A stretch of DNA of 48,168 nt from an uncultured Collinsella sp. (GTDB taxonomy: Bacteria > Actinomycetota > Coriobacteriia > Coriobacteriales > Coriobacteriaceae). Position numbers and translations under genes: made by a program. The notes beneath the pieces were generated by a model. It saw nothing but the letters and a program-made list of their open reading frames with translations. It did no database searches and was not told the DNA's origin. The stretch is taken from NCBI GenBank assembly GCA_900541125.1, contig UQIK01000020.1, forward strand, positions 1 through 48,168, written 5' to 3'. Below, piece after piece: positions 1 to 8,302 of the stretch; the stretch's first letter is position 1; each line of letters starts with the position of its first letter.

Positions 1-200
1 TCCGTACATGTACGGATGAATGTGGGAAGTGTTCGGATGAAGTTGCCAATCAAGGAGGCCAAGCCAGACAGGCAGCCTCGCATCCCGCTATCCTCCCCAT
101 GCACCCGAGCGTGCTACACTAGCAGCATCTATGCCACCGCGAACGGCTCGGCTCCGCGCCCGCCGCTCGCAAACGAACTTTAAACGCACGAGGGTTGGCC
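1..200 (+). promoter_or_regulatory. Leader and probable promoter of the kinase/cell-wall cluster
   Basis: No convincing gene is present in the first 200 bases. Positions 1-16 form a perfect 16-bp palindrome (TCCGTACATGTACGGA). A TACACT hexamer at 115-120, preceded by TG at 112-113, fits an extended -10 element; no clear -35 is visible. It would give a leader of about 75 nt before the first kinase. A GAGGG ribosome binding site at 190-194 lies 6 nt before the ATG at 201. The promoter call is inference from motif similarity alone. Confidence 0.35.
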
Positions 201-2054
201 ATGCCGCTTTTCTCGCAACATACCGCCCGGTTCTCGCCGGACGTTCCTTTGGAGGGCACCAGCTCTCGCGAGCTGCTCAAGCGGTACCAGCCGCTCGAGA
301 CACTTGCGACCGGCGGTTTTGGCTCCATCGAGATCTGCCGCGACACGCACCTGCGCCGCCGCGTCGCCATTAAGCGTATCCCCCTTATCAACGGTGCCGG
401 CATGCCCGCCAGCGACATCATGGATGTCCTGCGCGAGGCGCACACCGCCGCCATGCTTCAACATCCCAATATCGTGCAGGTCATCGACTTTACGCACGAC
501 ACAGCCTATGCCTACCTGGTTATGGAATATGTCGATGGCATGTCGCTGGCCGAATTTTTGCATCGCGTGGACGGCCACTCACTTACCTTTGACGAGGCCG
601 CGGCCATTGCCGATGCCCTGGGCCAGGCGCTCACCTTCGCCCATAGTAATGGCGTACTCCACCTGGACATTAAGCCCGCCAACGTGCTCATCGACCACTC
701 GGGCAATGTAAAGCTCACCGACTTTGGCATGGCGCGGCTGTCGTCCGCCGGTGGCTTTGGCGGCTCGCGCGGCGGCACCATCGGCTACATGCCGCCCGAG
801 CAGCTCGATATCGAGACCGGCACGGTCGATGAGCGCGCCGATGTCTTTGCCCTCGCCTGTGTGATCTACGAGAGCCTGTGCGGCAGCGCCCCCTTTATGG
901 CGGCTACGCCCGCCGACTCGCTCGACCGCATCATCGGCGGCGCCACCTATCCCAGCGAGCTGATACCACACTTCCCCCCGGGAGCCGAGGCCGCGCTCAT
1001 GAGCGCGCTCTCCCCCATGCCGCAGGACCGCCCCAACAGCATCGAGGCATTTTGCGACCAGCTCCTTGCCGGTCTGGGCAGCGTGCGCGAAGGCCGTCGC
1101 AGCCTGGAGCAAATGGTTGGCGAGCTTTCGGATGACGAGCAGGAGCTCGACGATATCGAGCCGTCGCACTACGAGGACGACGCCATCGAGGTCGACCCCG
1201 CACTCGGCTGGGCGGGCACGCGCTGGAGCCATGCGCGCGACTACACCATGCGCACTATCTCGGCGCTAACGTGCGGCACCTTTAGCTTTTTGTTGATGCA
1301 AACGGCCGGGGTCGCGGCGCTTCCCGGCCTGGTCATTGCGGCTATCGCGATCGGAGCGGCGGCTGGCCTGGCCCCCCAGATCGGCTCGGCCATCTCGGCT
1401 GTGGGCTTTTTGGTGCTCATGGCCAACGCCACCATGCAGGCACAGGGCATCCTGTCGATGCTGCCCGTCGCGGTGATCTTTGCCGCCGCCATGTCCGGTT
1501 GGTGGATCGCCTGGGGTCGTACCGAGGCTGCCGCGAGCGCCGCGCTCACCTGTGCACTCGCGCTTGGCTGTCTGACCGGCAATACCTTCCTGGCAGCTGG
1601 GGTCGCCGCCGGCGTCGCGTCATTTTGGCTCGGCCCGGCAAGCGCCGCCGCGGCAACGGGCATGGGCGCGCTTTTTGCCCGTCTGGCCACGGTCGCGCTT
1701 TCAGCCGGAGGCGTGCTGGGGCTCGGTAACGTTGCCGCAGCGCTGGGAGACCCGCTCCTTTGGGCTGCCTTTGTGCTGGTCGCGGCAACTGCCGCGGCGT
1801 CATCTGCGCTGCTCAATGCCCATGCCAAGCGTGCCGATCAGGGCTCAAACCTTGCCGCAATCGCCGCCATCGCTGTCACCGGCATCGGCTGCGCAGCGGC
1901 GTCCTGTCTTGCACACCATATGGAAATTGCCAGCCTTGCAGCCGCGGTCGTCGCCAAGGCGGCGGTTGCGGGAACCCTATCCTCTATAATCGTTGGGATA
2001 TGCCTATATTTGCTCGGATACCAAAGAACCTATACGGAGAGTGATCTTTCGTGA
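201..2054 (+). CDS. Ser/Thr protein kinase with polytopic C-terminal membrane domain
   Basis: 617-residue Hanks-type kinase. The catalytic domain (about residues 29-300) has a glycine loop (ATGGFGS), the VAIK lysine (K58), a catalytic loop HLDIKPANV (H154-D156) and DFG (174-176). The HRD arginine is replaced by leucine, so it is a non-RD kinase, which in this superfamily often means activation without activation-loop phosphorylation. An acidic linker follows, then about residues 350-610 form a chain of hydrophobic alanine/glycine-rich helices, so this is a multi-pass protein rather than the usual one-helix sensor kinase; no extracellular PASTA domain is present. ATG 201 is chosen over TTG 195 because GAGGG at 190-194 is correctly spaced only for the ATG. 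The stop overlaps the fhaA start by 4 nt, implying translational coupling. It may stand in for PknA of the actinobacterial cluster; that is inference. Confidence 0.85.
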   Translation: MPLFSQHTARFSPDVPLEGTSSRELLKRYQPLETLATGGFGSIEICRDTHLRRRVAIKRIPLINGAGMPASDIMDVLREAHTAAMLQHPNIVQVIDFTHDTAYAYLVMEYVDGMSLAEFLHRVDGHSLTFDEAAAIADALGQALTFAHSNGVLHLDIKPANVLIDHSGNVKLTDFGMARLSSAGGFGGSRGGTIGYMPPEQLDIETGTVDERADVFALACVIYESLCGSAPFMAATPADSLDRIIGGATYPSELIPHFPPGAEAALMSALSPMPQDRPNSIEAFCDQLLAGLGSVREGRRSLEQMVGELSDDEQELDDIEPSHYEDDAIEVDPALGWAGTRWSHARDYTMRTISALTCGTFSFLLMQTAGVAALPGLVIAAIAIGAAAGLAPQIGSAISAVGFLVLMANATMQAQGILSMLPVAVIFAAAMSGWWIAWGRTEAAASAALTCALALGCLTGNTFLAAGVAAGVASFWLGPASAAAATGMGALFARLATVALSAGGVLGLGNVAAALGDPLLWAAFVLVAATAAASSALLNAHAKRADQGSNLAAIAAIAVTGIGCAAASCLAHHMEIASLAAAVVAKAAVAGTLSSIIVGICLYLLGYQRTYTESDLS

Positions 2055-3064
2055 ACTTCCTGAACATCTTCGAGGACCACGTGGCCGGCATCTTCGGTGC
2101 CACCCGTGCCCCGTTCTCCTTTAAGAAGCTTGCCAAGCAGGCCGCTCGCGACATGGAGGATCAGACTCTGGTGATTAACGGCGTCAACACGGCGCCGGCA
2201 CTCTATACCATCCTTATCGCCGCCGACGACGACCCCATGCTCGCCCCGTTCTACCCCGAGCTTTCGCGCGAGGTCCGCGAGTTTGTGAAGGCGCAGGCCG
2301 AAAAGCGCCGCTATGTCTTTGTCGGCGAGCCCCTCGTGCGCTTTATGATCGATCCGCAGCTGCGCGCCGGCAAGTTCTCGGTCTTTGCCGAGAACGTCGA
2401 TGCCCCCACGCTCGGCCGCCTGTACGAAGAAGAGCGCGCCTATCAAAACGGCCTGGGCCAGAACAACTCCGCGGCAAGCCGTGCCGCCAGCGCCCCGCGC
2501 GCCGGCCAGCAGCAGTTTGCTGCCCCGCAGCAGCAGCGCCCCGCCGCCATGCCCCAGCAACAGCCGACGCCTCGCGCCGCCGCTCCCGACCCGCTTGCCG
2601 TGGCAGACCCCTTCGCGCCTAGCGTCCCCGACCCCGCCGCAGCACCCATCCCGGTGCCGCAGACCGTCTCGCGCGACGCGCTTGCCGGCATGGGCGGAGC
2701 CGCCGCGACCGGTGCCGCCGTGGGCCTAGGCGCCGCAGCCGGCATCGCCTCCAACATGGCGAGCACTCGCGCCCCGCAGCGCCCGCTCGCCCAGCTCGTC
2801 GACGTCGTGAGCGGCGAGAGCCATAGCATCACCTCCGCACAGGTGACCATCGGTCGCGAGCGCTCAGTTTCCGACATTGCCCTGCGCGACCCCAACGTGT
2901 CGCGCCGCCACGCCCAGCTCACCTTTACGGGCTCGGATTGGTCGATCGAGGACCTCAATTCCACCAACGGCACGCTCGTCAACAACCGCCGCATTACGCG
3001 CTGCCCACTGCGCAACGGCGATCTGCTGACGTTTGGCCTGAGTACCTTTGAATTTAGGGGATAG
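2051..3064 (+). CDS. fhaA: FhaA-like protein: DUF3662 plus FHA domain
   Basis: 337 residues, cytoplasmic, no membrane segment. Residues 1 to about 130 match the N-terminal DUF3662 domain of FhaA; a low-complexity Gln/Pro/Ala linker (about 140-240) follows, then a C-terminal FHA domain (about 255-337) with the hallmark GRE, SRRHA and NSTNGT stretches that bind phosphothreonine. In Actinomycetota FhaA is a phosphorylation target and reader of PknA/PknB and binds the lipid II flippase MurJ; that role is family knowledge. The start is GTG 2051, inside the last codons of the upstream kinase, with GGAGA about 10 nt upstream. It is the second gene of a tightly packed operon. Confidence 0.9.
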   Translation: MNFLNIFEDHVAGIFGATRAPFSFKKLAKQAARDMEDQTLVINGVNTAPALYTILIAADDDPMLAPFYPELSREVREFVKAQAEKRRYVFVGEPLVRFMIDPQLRAGKFSVFAENVDAPTLGRLYEEERAYQNGLGQNNSAASRAASAPRAGQQQFAAPQQQRPAAMPQQQPTPRAAAPDPLAVADPFAPSVPDPAAAPIPVPQTVSRDALAGMGGAAATGAAVGLGAAAGIASNMASTRAPQRPLAQLVDVVSGESHSITSAQVTIGRERSVSDIALRDPNVSRRHAQLTFTGSDWSIEDLNSTNGTLVNNRRITRCPLRNGDLLTFGLSTFEFRG

Positions 3065-3070
3065 TCGCTT

Positions 3071-3487
3071 ATGAACATCGATATCGTCCTTTTTGCAGGC
3101 CGCATCGTCTTGGTCGCCCTGCTCTATATCTTCCTGTTCGCCGTCATGAAGACCGGCGTGGGACTTGTGCGCGGGCAGCGCCGCGACTCGGCTATCTGGA
3201 CGATTGATGTGGACAAGGGTCCGCGCGGTATCCGCGGCATCCACGTAGACATGCTCGGCCCCGTCATCGTCGGTCGCTCGCCATCTTCGGACATCTGCAT
3301 CAACGAACCGTTCGTCTCGGCCTCGCATGCGCGCTTTTCGCTGCAGGGCCCGGCGCTCATCATCGAGGACCTCAACTCGCTTAACGGCACGCTCGTCAAC
3401 GGCCGCCAGCTCGTGGAGCCCGCGACGCTGCGTGAGGGCGACGAAGTCCAGATTGGCGACGTGGTCATGAAGGTGAACCGTCGATGA
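3071..3487 (+). CDS. fhaB: FhaB-like membrane-anchored FHA protein
   Basis: 138 residues. An N-terminal hydrophobic helix (about residues 3-27) anchors the protein and a single FHA domain fills the rest, with GRSPSSD, SASHARF and LNSLNGT motifs. This is the FhaB (FipA) layout of Actinomycetota, where the FHA domain docks phosphorylated partners at the septum or growing pole. The gene starts 6 nt after fhaA, and its stop overlaps the start of the phosphatase gene by 4 nt (ATGA). The domain is certain; the cellular role is by analogy. Confidence 0.9.
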   Translation: MNIDIVLFAGRIVLVALLYIFLFAVMKTGVGLVRGQRRDSAIWTIDVDKGPRGIRGIHVDMLGPVIVGRSPSSDICINEPFVSASHARFSLQGPALIIEDLNSLNGTLVNGRQLVEPATLREGDEVQIGDVVMKVNRR

Positions 3488-5283
3488 TCGACGAGGAGAA
3501 CAAGTCCGCAACTATGACCGAGGCACCGGCCGCCGCCACAGCTGCGCCGGCCCACGCCGCTCCGGCGGGCTCCGCACCCGTGGAGCCCGAGGACACCGTG
3601 TTCTCCCTGCCTCTTTCGCATGTAACGCATGATATTTCGGATCTCGCCGATAACGAGGACGAAGAGGATGCCGTAGCGGCGCCCATCGGCGCACATGCTG
3701 CGGAACAGCCCACAGCGCCCGAAACAACCCCAGCGCCGGCTCACTTTGCAGAGCCCGTCGCCGCGGCAATCAACGAGAGCGCTGCGGTGTTTGCGGCACC
3801 CGAGCCCGCCGCGCCGGCGTTTCCCATAGCCCCGGCATCCGAGGTTGCGCCCGCGTCTACGCCGGCGCCCGAGCCTATAGACGTCAGCCCGCAAGACGAC
3901 GAGTCGACCGCCCGCGTGTCCGAGGAGCCCGACTCCCCGGACACCGACAATTCCGAATCAAACGCCGAGACCGACACCGTCTCTCCCGGTGACACAGCCG
4001 AGATCGACGTTGCCGCCGTTGAGGCCAAGCTCAAAGACCCCGGCTCGACCATGAGCTTTGAGCCCCTGACCGAGGAGCGCATCGAGACCGACTCGACCTA
4101 TGATGCCGGCACCACCACGCAACTCATGTGGGGCGCCCGCTCCGACGTTGGCTGTGTGCGCCCGCACAATGAGGATTCCTACCTGGTGCAGTCGCCGCTC
4201 TTTTGCGTATGCGACGGCATGGGCGGTCACGCCGCCGGCGAGGTAGCCTCTTCCATCGCCGTCGAGACTATTGCCAAGACGGCCCCGCAGTCCGCCGACG
4301 CAGCACGCCTGGCCGCAGCCGTCGAGGCAGCCAACGCCGCCGTAATCGAGGCGGCCATGAACGGCCTGGGTAAGCCCGGCATGGGCTGCACAGCCACCTG
4401 CGCCTATATCGAAAACGACACGCTCGCCATCGCCCACGTGGGTGATTCTCGCGCCTACCTGCTCCACGAGGGCACGCTCATCCGCGTGACCCGCGACCAC
4501 TCCTATGTGGAAGAACTCGTGGACGCCGGCGAGATTACGGCAGACGAGGCTCGCGTCCACCCCAACCGTTCGGTCATCACCCGTGCGCTGGGCTCGGACC
4601 CCGCCATGTATGCCGACCACTTCACCCTGCATATCGAGGAAGGCGACCGCCTGATCCTGTGCTCCGACGGCCTTTCGAGCATGATTCCCGATAGCGATAT
4701 CGAGAACATCGCCACGCAGTCCTCAACCGCGCAAATCTGCGTCGATAACCTAGTGGACGCGGCGCTTGCCGCCGGCGGCCACGACAACGTGACCGTAGTA
4801 GTCGTTGACCTGGTTGACGATGGCGTTATGCGCGAGGCGCGGCGCGTGCGTCGCCGCAACATTACTATCGCCGCCATCCTGGCCCTCGTCTTTGTGCTGG
4901 CAGCTGGCATCTGGGCCTACACGGGTGTCACCGGCTCGTACTACCTGGGTACCTACCAGGGCAATGTCGCCGTCTGGCGCGGCCTGCCCGGCAAGCCGCT
5001 CGGACTCAAGCTCCACTGGCTCGAAAGCGAAACCAGCATCAAGCTATCCGACCTGCCCGAAGACACGCAAAACCGCCTCAAGGCGGGCATTCCGCAAACA
5101 AGTGTCGACGATGCGCAGGACACGATATCCAAGTACCGCCACCAGATCGACGAGGAGCAGACCCGCCAGGTGATCGACGCGCAAACGATTCGCGACAACA
5201 CCAATCAGGGATCAACCTCCGAATCAGATTCCGAGAAAACCGCCGAACAGTCCGCCGAGGCCGAAGCCTCCGATAAGAATTAG
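3484..5283 (+). CDS. pstP: PP2C-family Ser/Thr phosphatase, membrane anchored (PstP type)
   Basis: 599 residues. The catalytic PPM/PP2C domain (about 213-443) has the metal-binding signatures RPHNEDS, CDGMGGHA, HVGDSRAY, LCSDGLS and GGHDNVT. One transmembrane helix follows (about 459-480), then an extracytoplasmic tail with the YYLGTYQGNVAVWRG stretch typical of PstP. It should reverse phosphorylation by the two kinases of this cluster. Unusual is an N-terminal extension of about 210 residues, rich in Ala, Pro and Glu, not found in standard PstP, which begins at the catalytic domain. The extension holds an acidic threonine motif EDTVFSLP around T38 that resembles motifs in the membrane protein at 17002. 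The ATG overlaps the fhaB stop. Confidence 0.92.
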   Translation: MIDEENKSATMTEAPAAATAAPAHAAPAGSAPVEPEDTVFSLPLSHVTHDISDLADNEDEEDAVAAPIGAHAAEQPTAPETTPAPAHFAEPVAAAINESAAVFAAPEPAAPAFPIAPASEVAPASTPAPEPIDVSPQDDESTARVSEEPDSPDTDNSESNAETDTVSPGDTAEIDVAAVEAKLKDPGSTMSFEPLTEERIETDSTYDAGTTTQLMWGARSDVGCVRPHNEDSYLVQSPLFCVCDGMGGHAAGEVASSIAVETIAKTAPQSADAARLAAAVEAANAAVIEAAMNGLGKPGMGCTATCAYIENDTLAIAHVGDSRAYLLHEGTLIRVTRDHSYVEELVDAGEITADEARVHPNRSVITRALGSDPAMYADHFTLHIEEGDRLILCSDGLSSMIPDSDIENIATQSSTAQICVDNLVDAALAAGGHDNVTVVVVDLVDDGVMREARRVRRRNITIAAILALVFVLAAGIWAYTGVTGSYYLGTYQGNVAVWRGLPGKPLGLKLHWLESETSIKLSDLPEDTQNRLKAGIPQTSVDDAQDTISKYRHQIDEEQTRQVIDAQTIRDNTNQGSTSESDSEKTAEQSAEAEASDKN

Positions 5284-5299
5284 AAAGGGAGTGCCGCTT

Positions 5300-8170
5300 A
5301 TGAGTCGCCGCAACACCGAGCTGCTCTTGCTCATCGCCTCGGCGTTCCCCGTCATCCTGCTGTATGCGATGTACGTCCTCACCGCGGGCGCTGCCATCTC
5401 CTTTGAGACGCTCGCCGTACCGATCGGCCTCTTTGCCGCCTTTGCCGCGGCACATATCGCCGTGCGCATCTTGGCGCCCGGTGCCGACCCCGCCATCCTG
5501 CCCATCGTATTTATACTTTCGGGCATCGGCATCACGTTCGTGACGCGTCTCGCCCCCGCTCTCGCCATCTCACAGCTCATCATCCTGTTTGTCTCGGTGG
5601 CGCTCATGGTAGGAACGCTTGCACTGGTCAAAAACCTCGACGTGGTCATGCGCTACAAGTACACCTTTGGCATTATCGGCATCATTCTGCTGATGCTGCC
5701 TATCTTTATCGGCACCACGATCTCGGGCTCCAAGCTGTGGATTCGCATCGCGGGCTTTACCATCCAGCCTGGCGAGTTCGCCAAGGTCTTTATCGTCCTG
5801 TTCCTGGCCGGCTACTTGGCCGAGAACCGCGAGTTGCTCTCCATCTCCAACCGCAAGATCCTGGGCTTTAAGATCCCTCGCCTGCGACTGCTGCTGCCGC
5901 TGTTTGCCGTGTGGGGTGTGTGCCTGCTCGTCGTCGTCTTCGAACGCGACCTGGGTTCGGCCGTGCTGTTCTACACCATCTTCTTGCTGATGCTCTACGT
6001 TGCCACGGGGCGCTTTTCGTATGTCGTTATCGGCCTTGCGCTCTTAGCTGTTGGAGCCGTGGGCGCCTACAAGTTCCTGTCGCACGTTCAGGTGCGTTTC
6101 CAGGTTTGGGTCGATCCGTTTAAGGACGCCCAGGGCCAGGGCTACCAGATCGTCCAGTCGCTCTTCTCGCTTGCCGATGGCGGTCTGGTCGGTGTTGGCA
6201 TCGGCAACGGCATGGCCAACAACATCCCTGTCGTCGAGTCCGACTTTATCTTCTCGGCTATCGGCGAGGAGATGGGCCTTTTGGGCGGCGGCGCCGTGCT
6301 CATCCTGTTTATGCTCTTTGCCGTGCGTGGCCTCACCACAGCTGCCCGCGCTAAATCCGACCTCGCCGCCTTTAGCGCCACGGGCCTTACGGCCGCCATC
6401 AGCTTCCAGGCCTTCTTGATCGTTGGCGGCGTAACCCGCCTGATTCCGCTGACCGGCGTCACCCTGCCCTTTATGAGCCAGGGCGGCTCCTCGCTGCTGG
6501 CGAGCTTTATCATCGTCGCGCTCCTGCTGCGCGCCGGTGACGAGGCGACCGGACGCGAGGCCGAGCTTACCGGCACCGGCACCATGGCCGCCATCACCGA
6601 TGATCAGGTCGCATCTGCCGCCGCCCCGACGGGCACGCGCTTTGCCTCCTCGTCTTCCTACGGCAGCGGCAGCCATTCCGTCGGCTCGCGCATGCGTCGT
6701 CGCCTGCTCGACACGCCTGAATCCGGTGTGCTCGGCCGCGTTGCGCTTGCCAACCGTCTAACTCGTGCGGTGCTCGCCTTTACGGCGCTGTTCGCCATCC
6801 TTATCGGCAACCTCACCTATGTCCAGGTCATCAAGGCCAAGGACTATCAGGACATGCCGACCAACAACCACACCATCGCCCGCTCCAAGTACATCCAGCG
6901 CGGTTCCATCATCACGTCCGACGGCGTGACGCTGGCCGAGTCGCTGCAGCAGGAAGACGGCACCTACGTACGCTCCTACCCCAACGGTAACCTAGCAGCG
7001 CACGTGGTTGGCTACGTGAGCCAGCAGTATGGCACCACCGCCATCGAGAGCGTCATGAACGACACGCTCACCGGTTCTAAGGACTACTCCAGCTGGAACA
7101 ACGCCATCGCGTCGCTCGCGGGCCAGACCCAGCCGGGCAACACCGCCAAGCTCACCATCGACTCGCGCATCCAGACGGCTGCTGAGCAGGCGCTCAAGGG
7201 CTTTAAGGGCGCTGTAGTGGTCATCGACCCGCGTACCGGCGCGGTGCTCGCATGTGCCAGCTCGCCCACCTACGACAACACCAACATCGATGCCCTGCTA
7301 CAGACGGGCGGCGGCGAGGACGGCTCCATGTACAATCGCGCCATGGACGCGCTGTACACGCCGGGCTCAACGTTTAAGGTCGTTACGCTTTCCGCGGCAC
7401 TCGAGACCGGTACCGCCAGCCTTACCAGCACCTACCAGGCGCCCGGCTCCATGGACATCGGCAACGCACCGGTCACCAACTCTGCCAACGAGAGCTACGG
7501 CACCATCAGCCTGCAGCAGGCCTTTGCCGTGTCCTCCAACGTCGTCTTTGGCCAGGTGGCAAACGAAGTTGGCGCAAACACGCTCGTGCAGTTTGCCAAC
7601 GCCTTTGGCTACGGCCAAAAGCTCGGCCAGGACCTGACCTCCGCGGCCTCCATCATGGCCGACCCGTCGCTCATGACCGAATGGGAGACCGCCTGGGCCG
7701 GCGCCGGCCAGCCTGTCGGCATGGACCACACGCCCGGCCCGCAAACCACCGTCATGCAAAACGCCGTGATTGCCGCCGCCATCGCTAACAGTGGCGTAGT
7801 CATGGACCCGTACTTTGTAGCCCAGGTACTTGCCCCGGACGGAACCGTGGTCAAGACCACGCAGTCCCGCTCGCTGGGGCAGGCCGTCAGCTCCGCCACG
7901 GCCGACCAGGTCAAGCAGGCCATGCTTGCCGTCGTCCAGTCCGGCACCGGCACCGATGCCCAGATCCCCGGCGTCAAGGTCGCCGGCAAGACCGGCTCGG
8001 CCGAGGTCGGCGGCACCAACGTCAACTCGATGTTCGTTGGCTTTGCACCTTACGATTCACCCACGGTCGCCATCTCGGTGGCCTTGGAGGATTTCGACAA
8101 GCATGACGTCGAGGCCGCCAAGATCGCCGGTATCGTCCTGACTGCGGCGCTTGCCGCACAGGGAGCGTGA
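5300..8170 (+). CDS. RodA/FtsW (SEDS) polymerase fused to a class B penicillin-binding protein
   Basis: 956 residues combining two enzymes that are usually separate. Residues 1 to about 415 are a SEDS polytopic glycosyltransferase, with the conserved ESDFIF segment carrying the presumed catalytic aspartate (D315). A linker of about 65 residues leads to a second membrane anchor (about 485-505), then a PbpA-like transpeptidase with SxxK (S690/K693, PGSTFK), SxN (745-747) and KTG (897-899). All key residues are intact and the reading frame is unbroken, so this is a real fusion. In other Actinomycetota rodA and pbpA are adjacent genes at this position, so the fusion is collinear with the ancestral order. 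ATG 5300 is preferred to GTG 5291 because AAAGGGAG at 5284-5291 is 8 nt upstream. It should polymerise and cross-link peptidoglycan for growth or division. Confidence 0.93.
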   Translation: MSRRNTELLLLIASAFPVILLYAMYVLTAGAAISFETLAVPIGLFAAFAAAHIAVRILAPGADPAILPIVFILSGIGITFVTRLAPALAISQLIILFVSVALMVGTLALVKNLDVVMRYKYTFGIIGIILLMLPIFIGTTISGSKLWIRIAGFTIQPGEFAKVFIVLFLAGYLAENRELLSISNRKILGFKIPRLRLLLPLFAVWGVCLLVVVFERDLGSAVLFYTIFLLMLYVATGRFSYVVIGLALLAVGAVGAYKFLSHVQVRFQVWVDPFKDAQGQGYQIVQSLFSLADGGLVGVGIGNGMANNIPVVESDFIFSAIGEEMGLLGGGAVLILFMLFAVRGLTTAARAKSDLAAFSATGLTAAISFQAFLIVGGVTRLIPLTGVTLPFMSQGGSSLLASFIIVALLLRAGDEATGREAELTGTGTMAAITDDQVASAAAPTGTRFASSSSYGSGSHSVGSRMRRRLLDTPESGVLGRVALANRLTRAVLAFTALFAILIGNLTYVQVIKAKDYQDMPTNNHTIARSKYIQRGSIITSDGVTLAESLQQEDGTYVRSYPNGNLAAHVVGYVSQQYGTTAIESVMNDTLTGSKDYSSWNNAIASLAGQTQPGNTAKLTIDSRIQTAAEQALKGFKGAVVVIDPRTGAVLACASSPTYDNTNIDALLQTGGGEDGSMYNRAMDALYTPGSTFKVVTLSAALETGTASLTSTYQAPGSMDIGNAPVTNSANESYGTISLQQAFAVSSNVVFGQVANEVGANTLVQFANAFGYGQKLGQDLTSAASIMADPSLMTEWETAWAGAGQPVGMDHTPGPQTTVMQNAVIAAAIANSGVVMDPYFVAQVLAPDGTVVKTTQSRSLGQAVSSATADQVKQAMLAVVQSGTGTDAQIPGVKVAGKTGSAEVGGTNVNSMFVGFAPYDSPTVAISVALEDFDKHDVEAAKIAGIVLTAALAAQGA

Positions 8171-8302
8171 TGCCCATGATCGAATCGGACACCCGAGGCG
8201 CGCCGCGGCCGAAGAGTTAGCGGCAACGCGCCACACGGCCCCAGCGGCCACATCGTAGGTACTACACACATCGTTGAGCGAATAGTTATGTTAGGAGCAG
8301 GA

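Noticed and set aside
1..123. End of an upstream gene at the left edge
   Set aside because: Frames open at the edge show no recognisable protein; the stretch is better read as intergenic.
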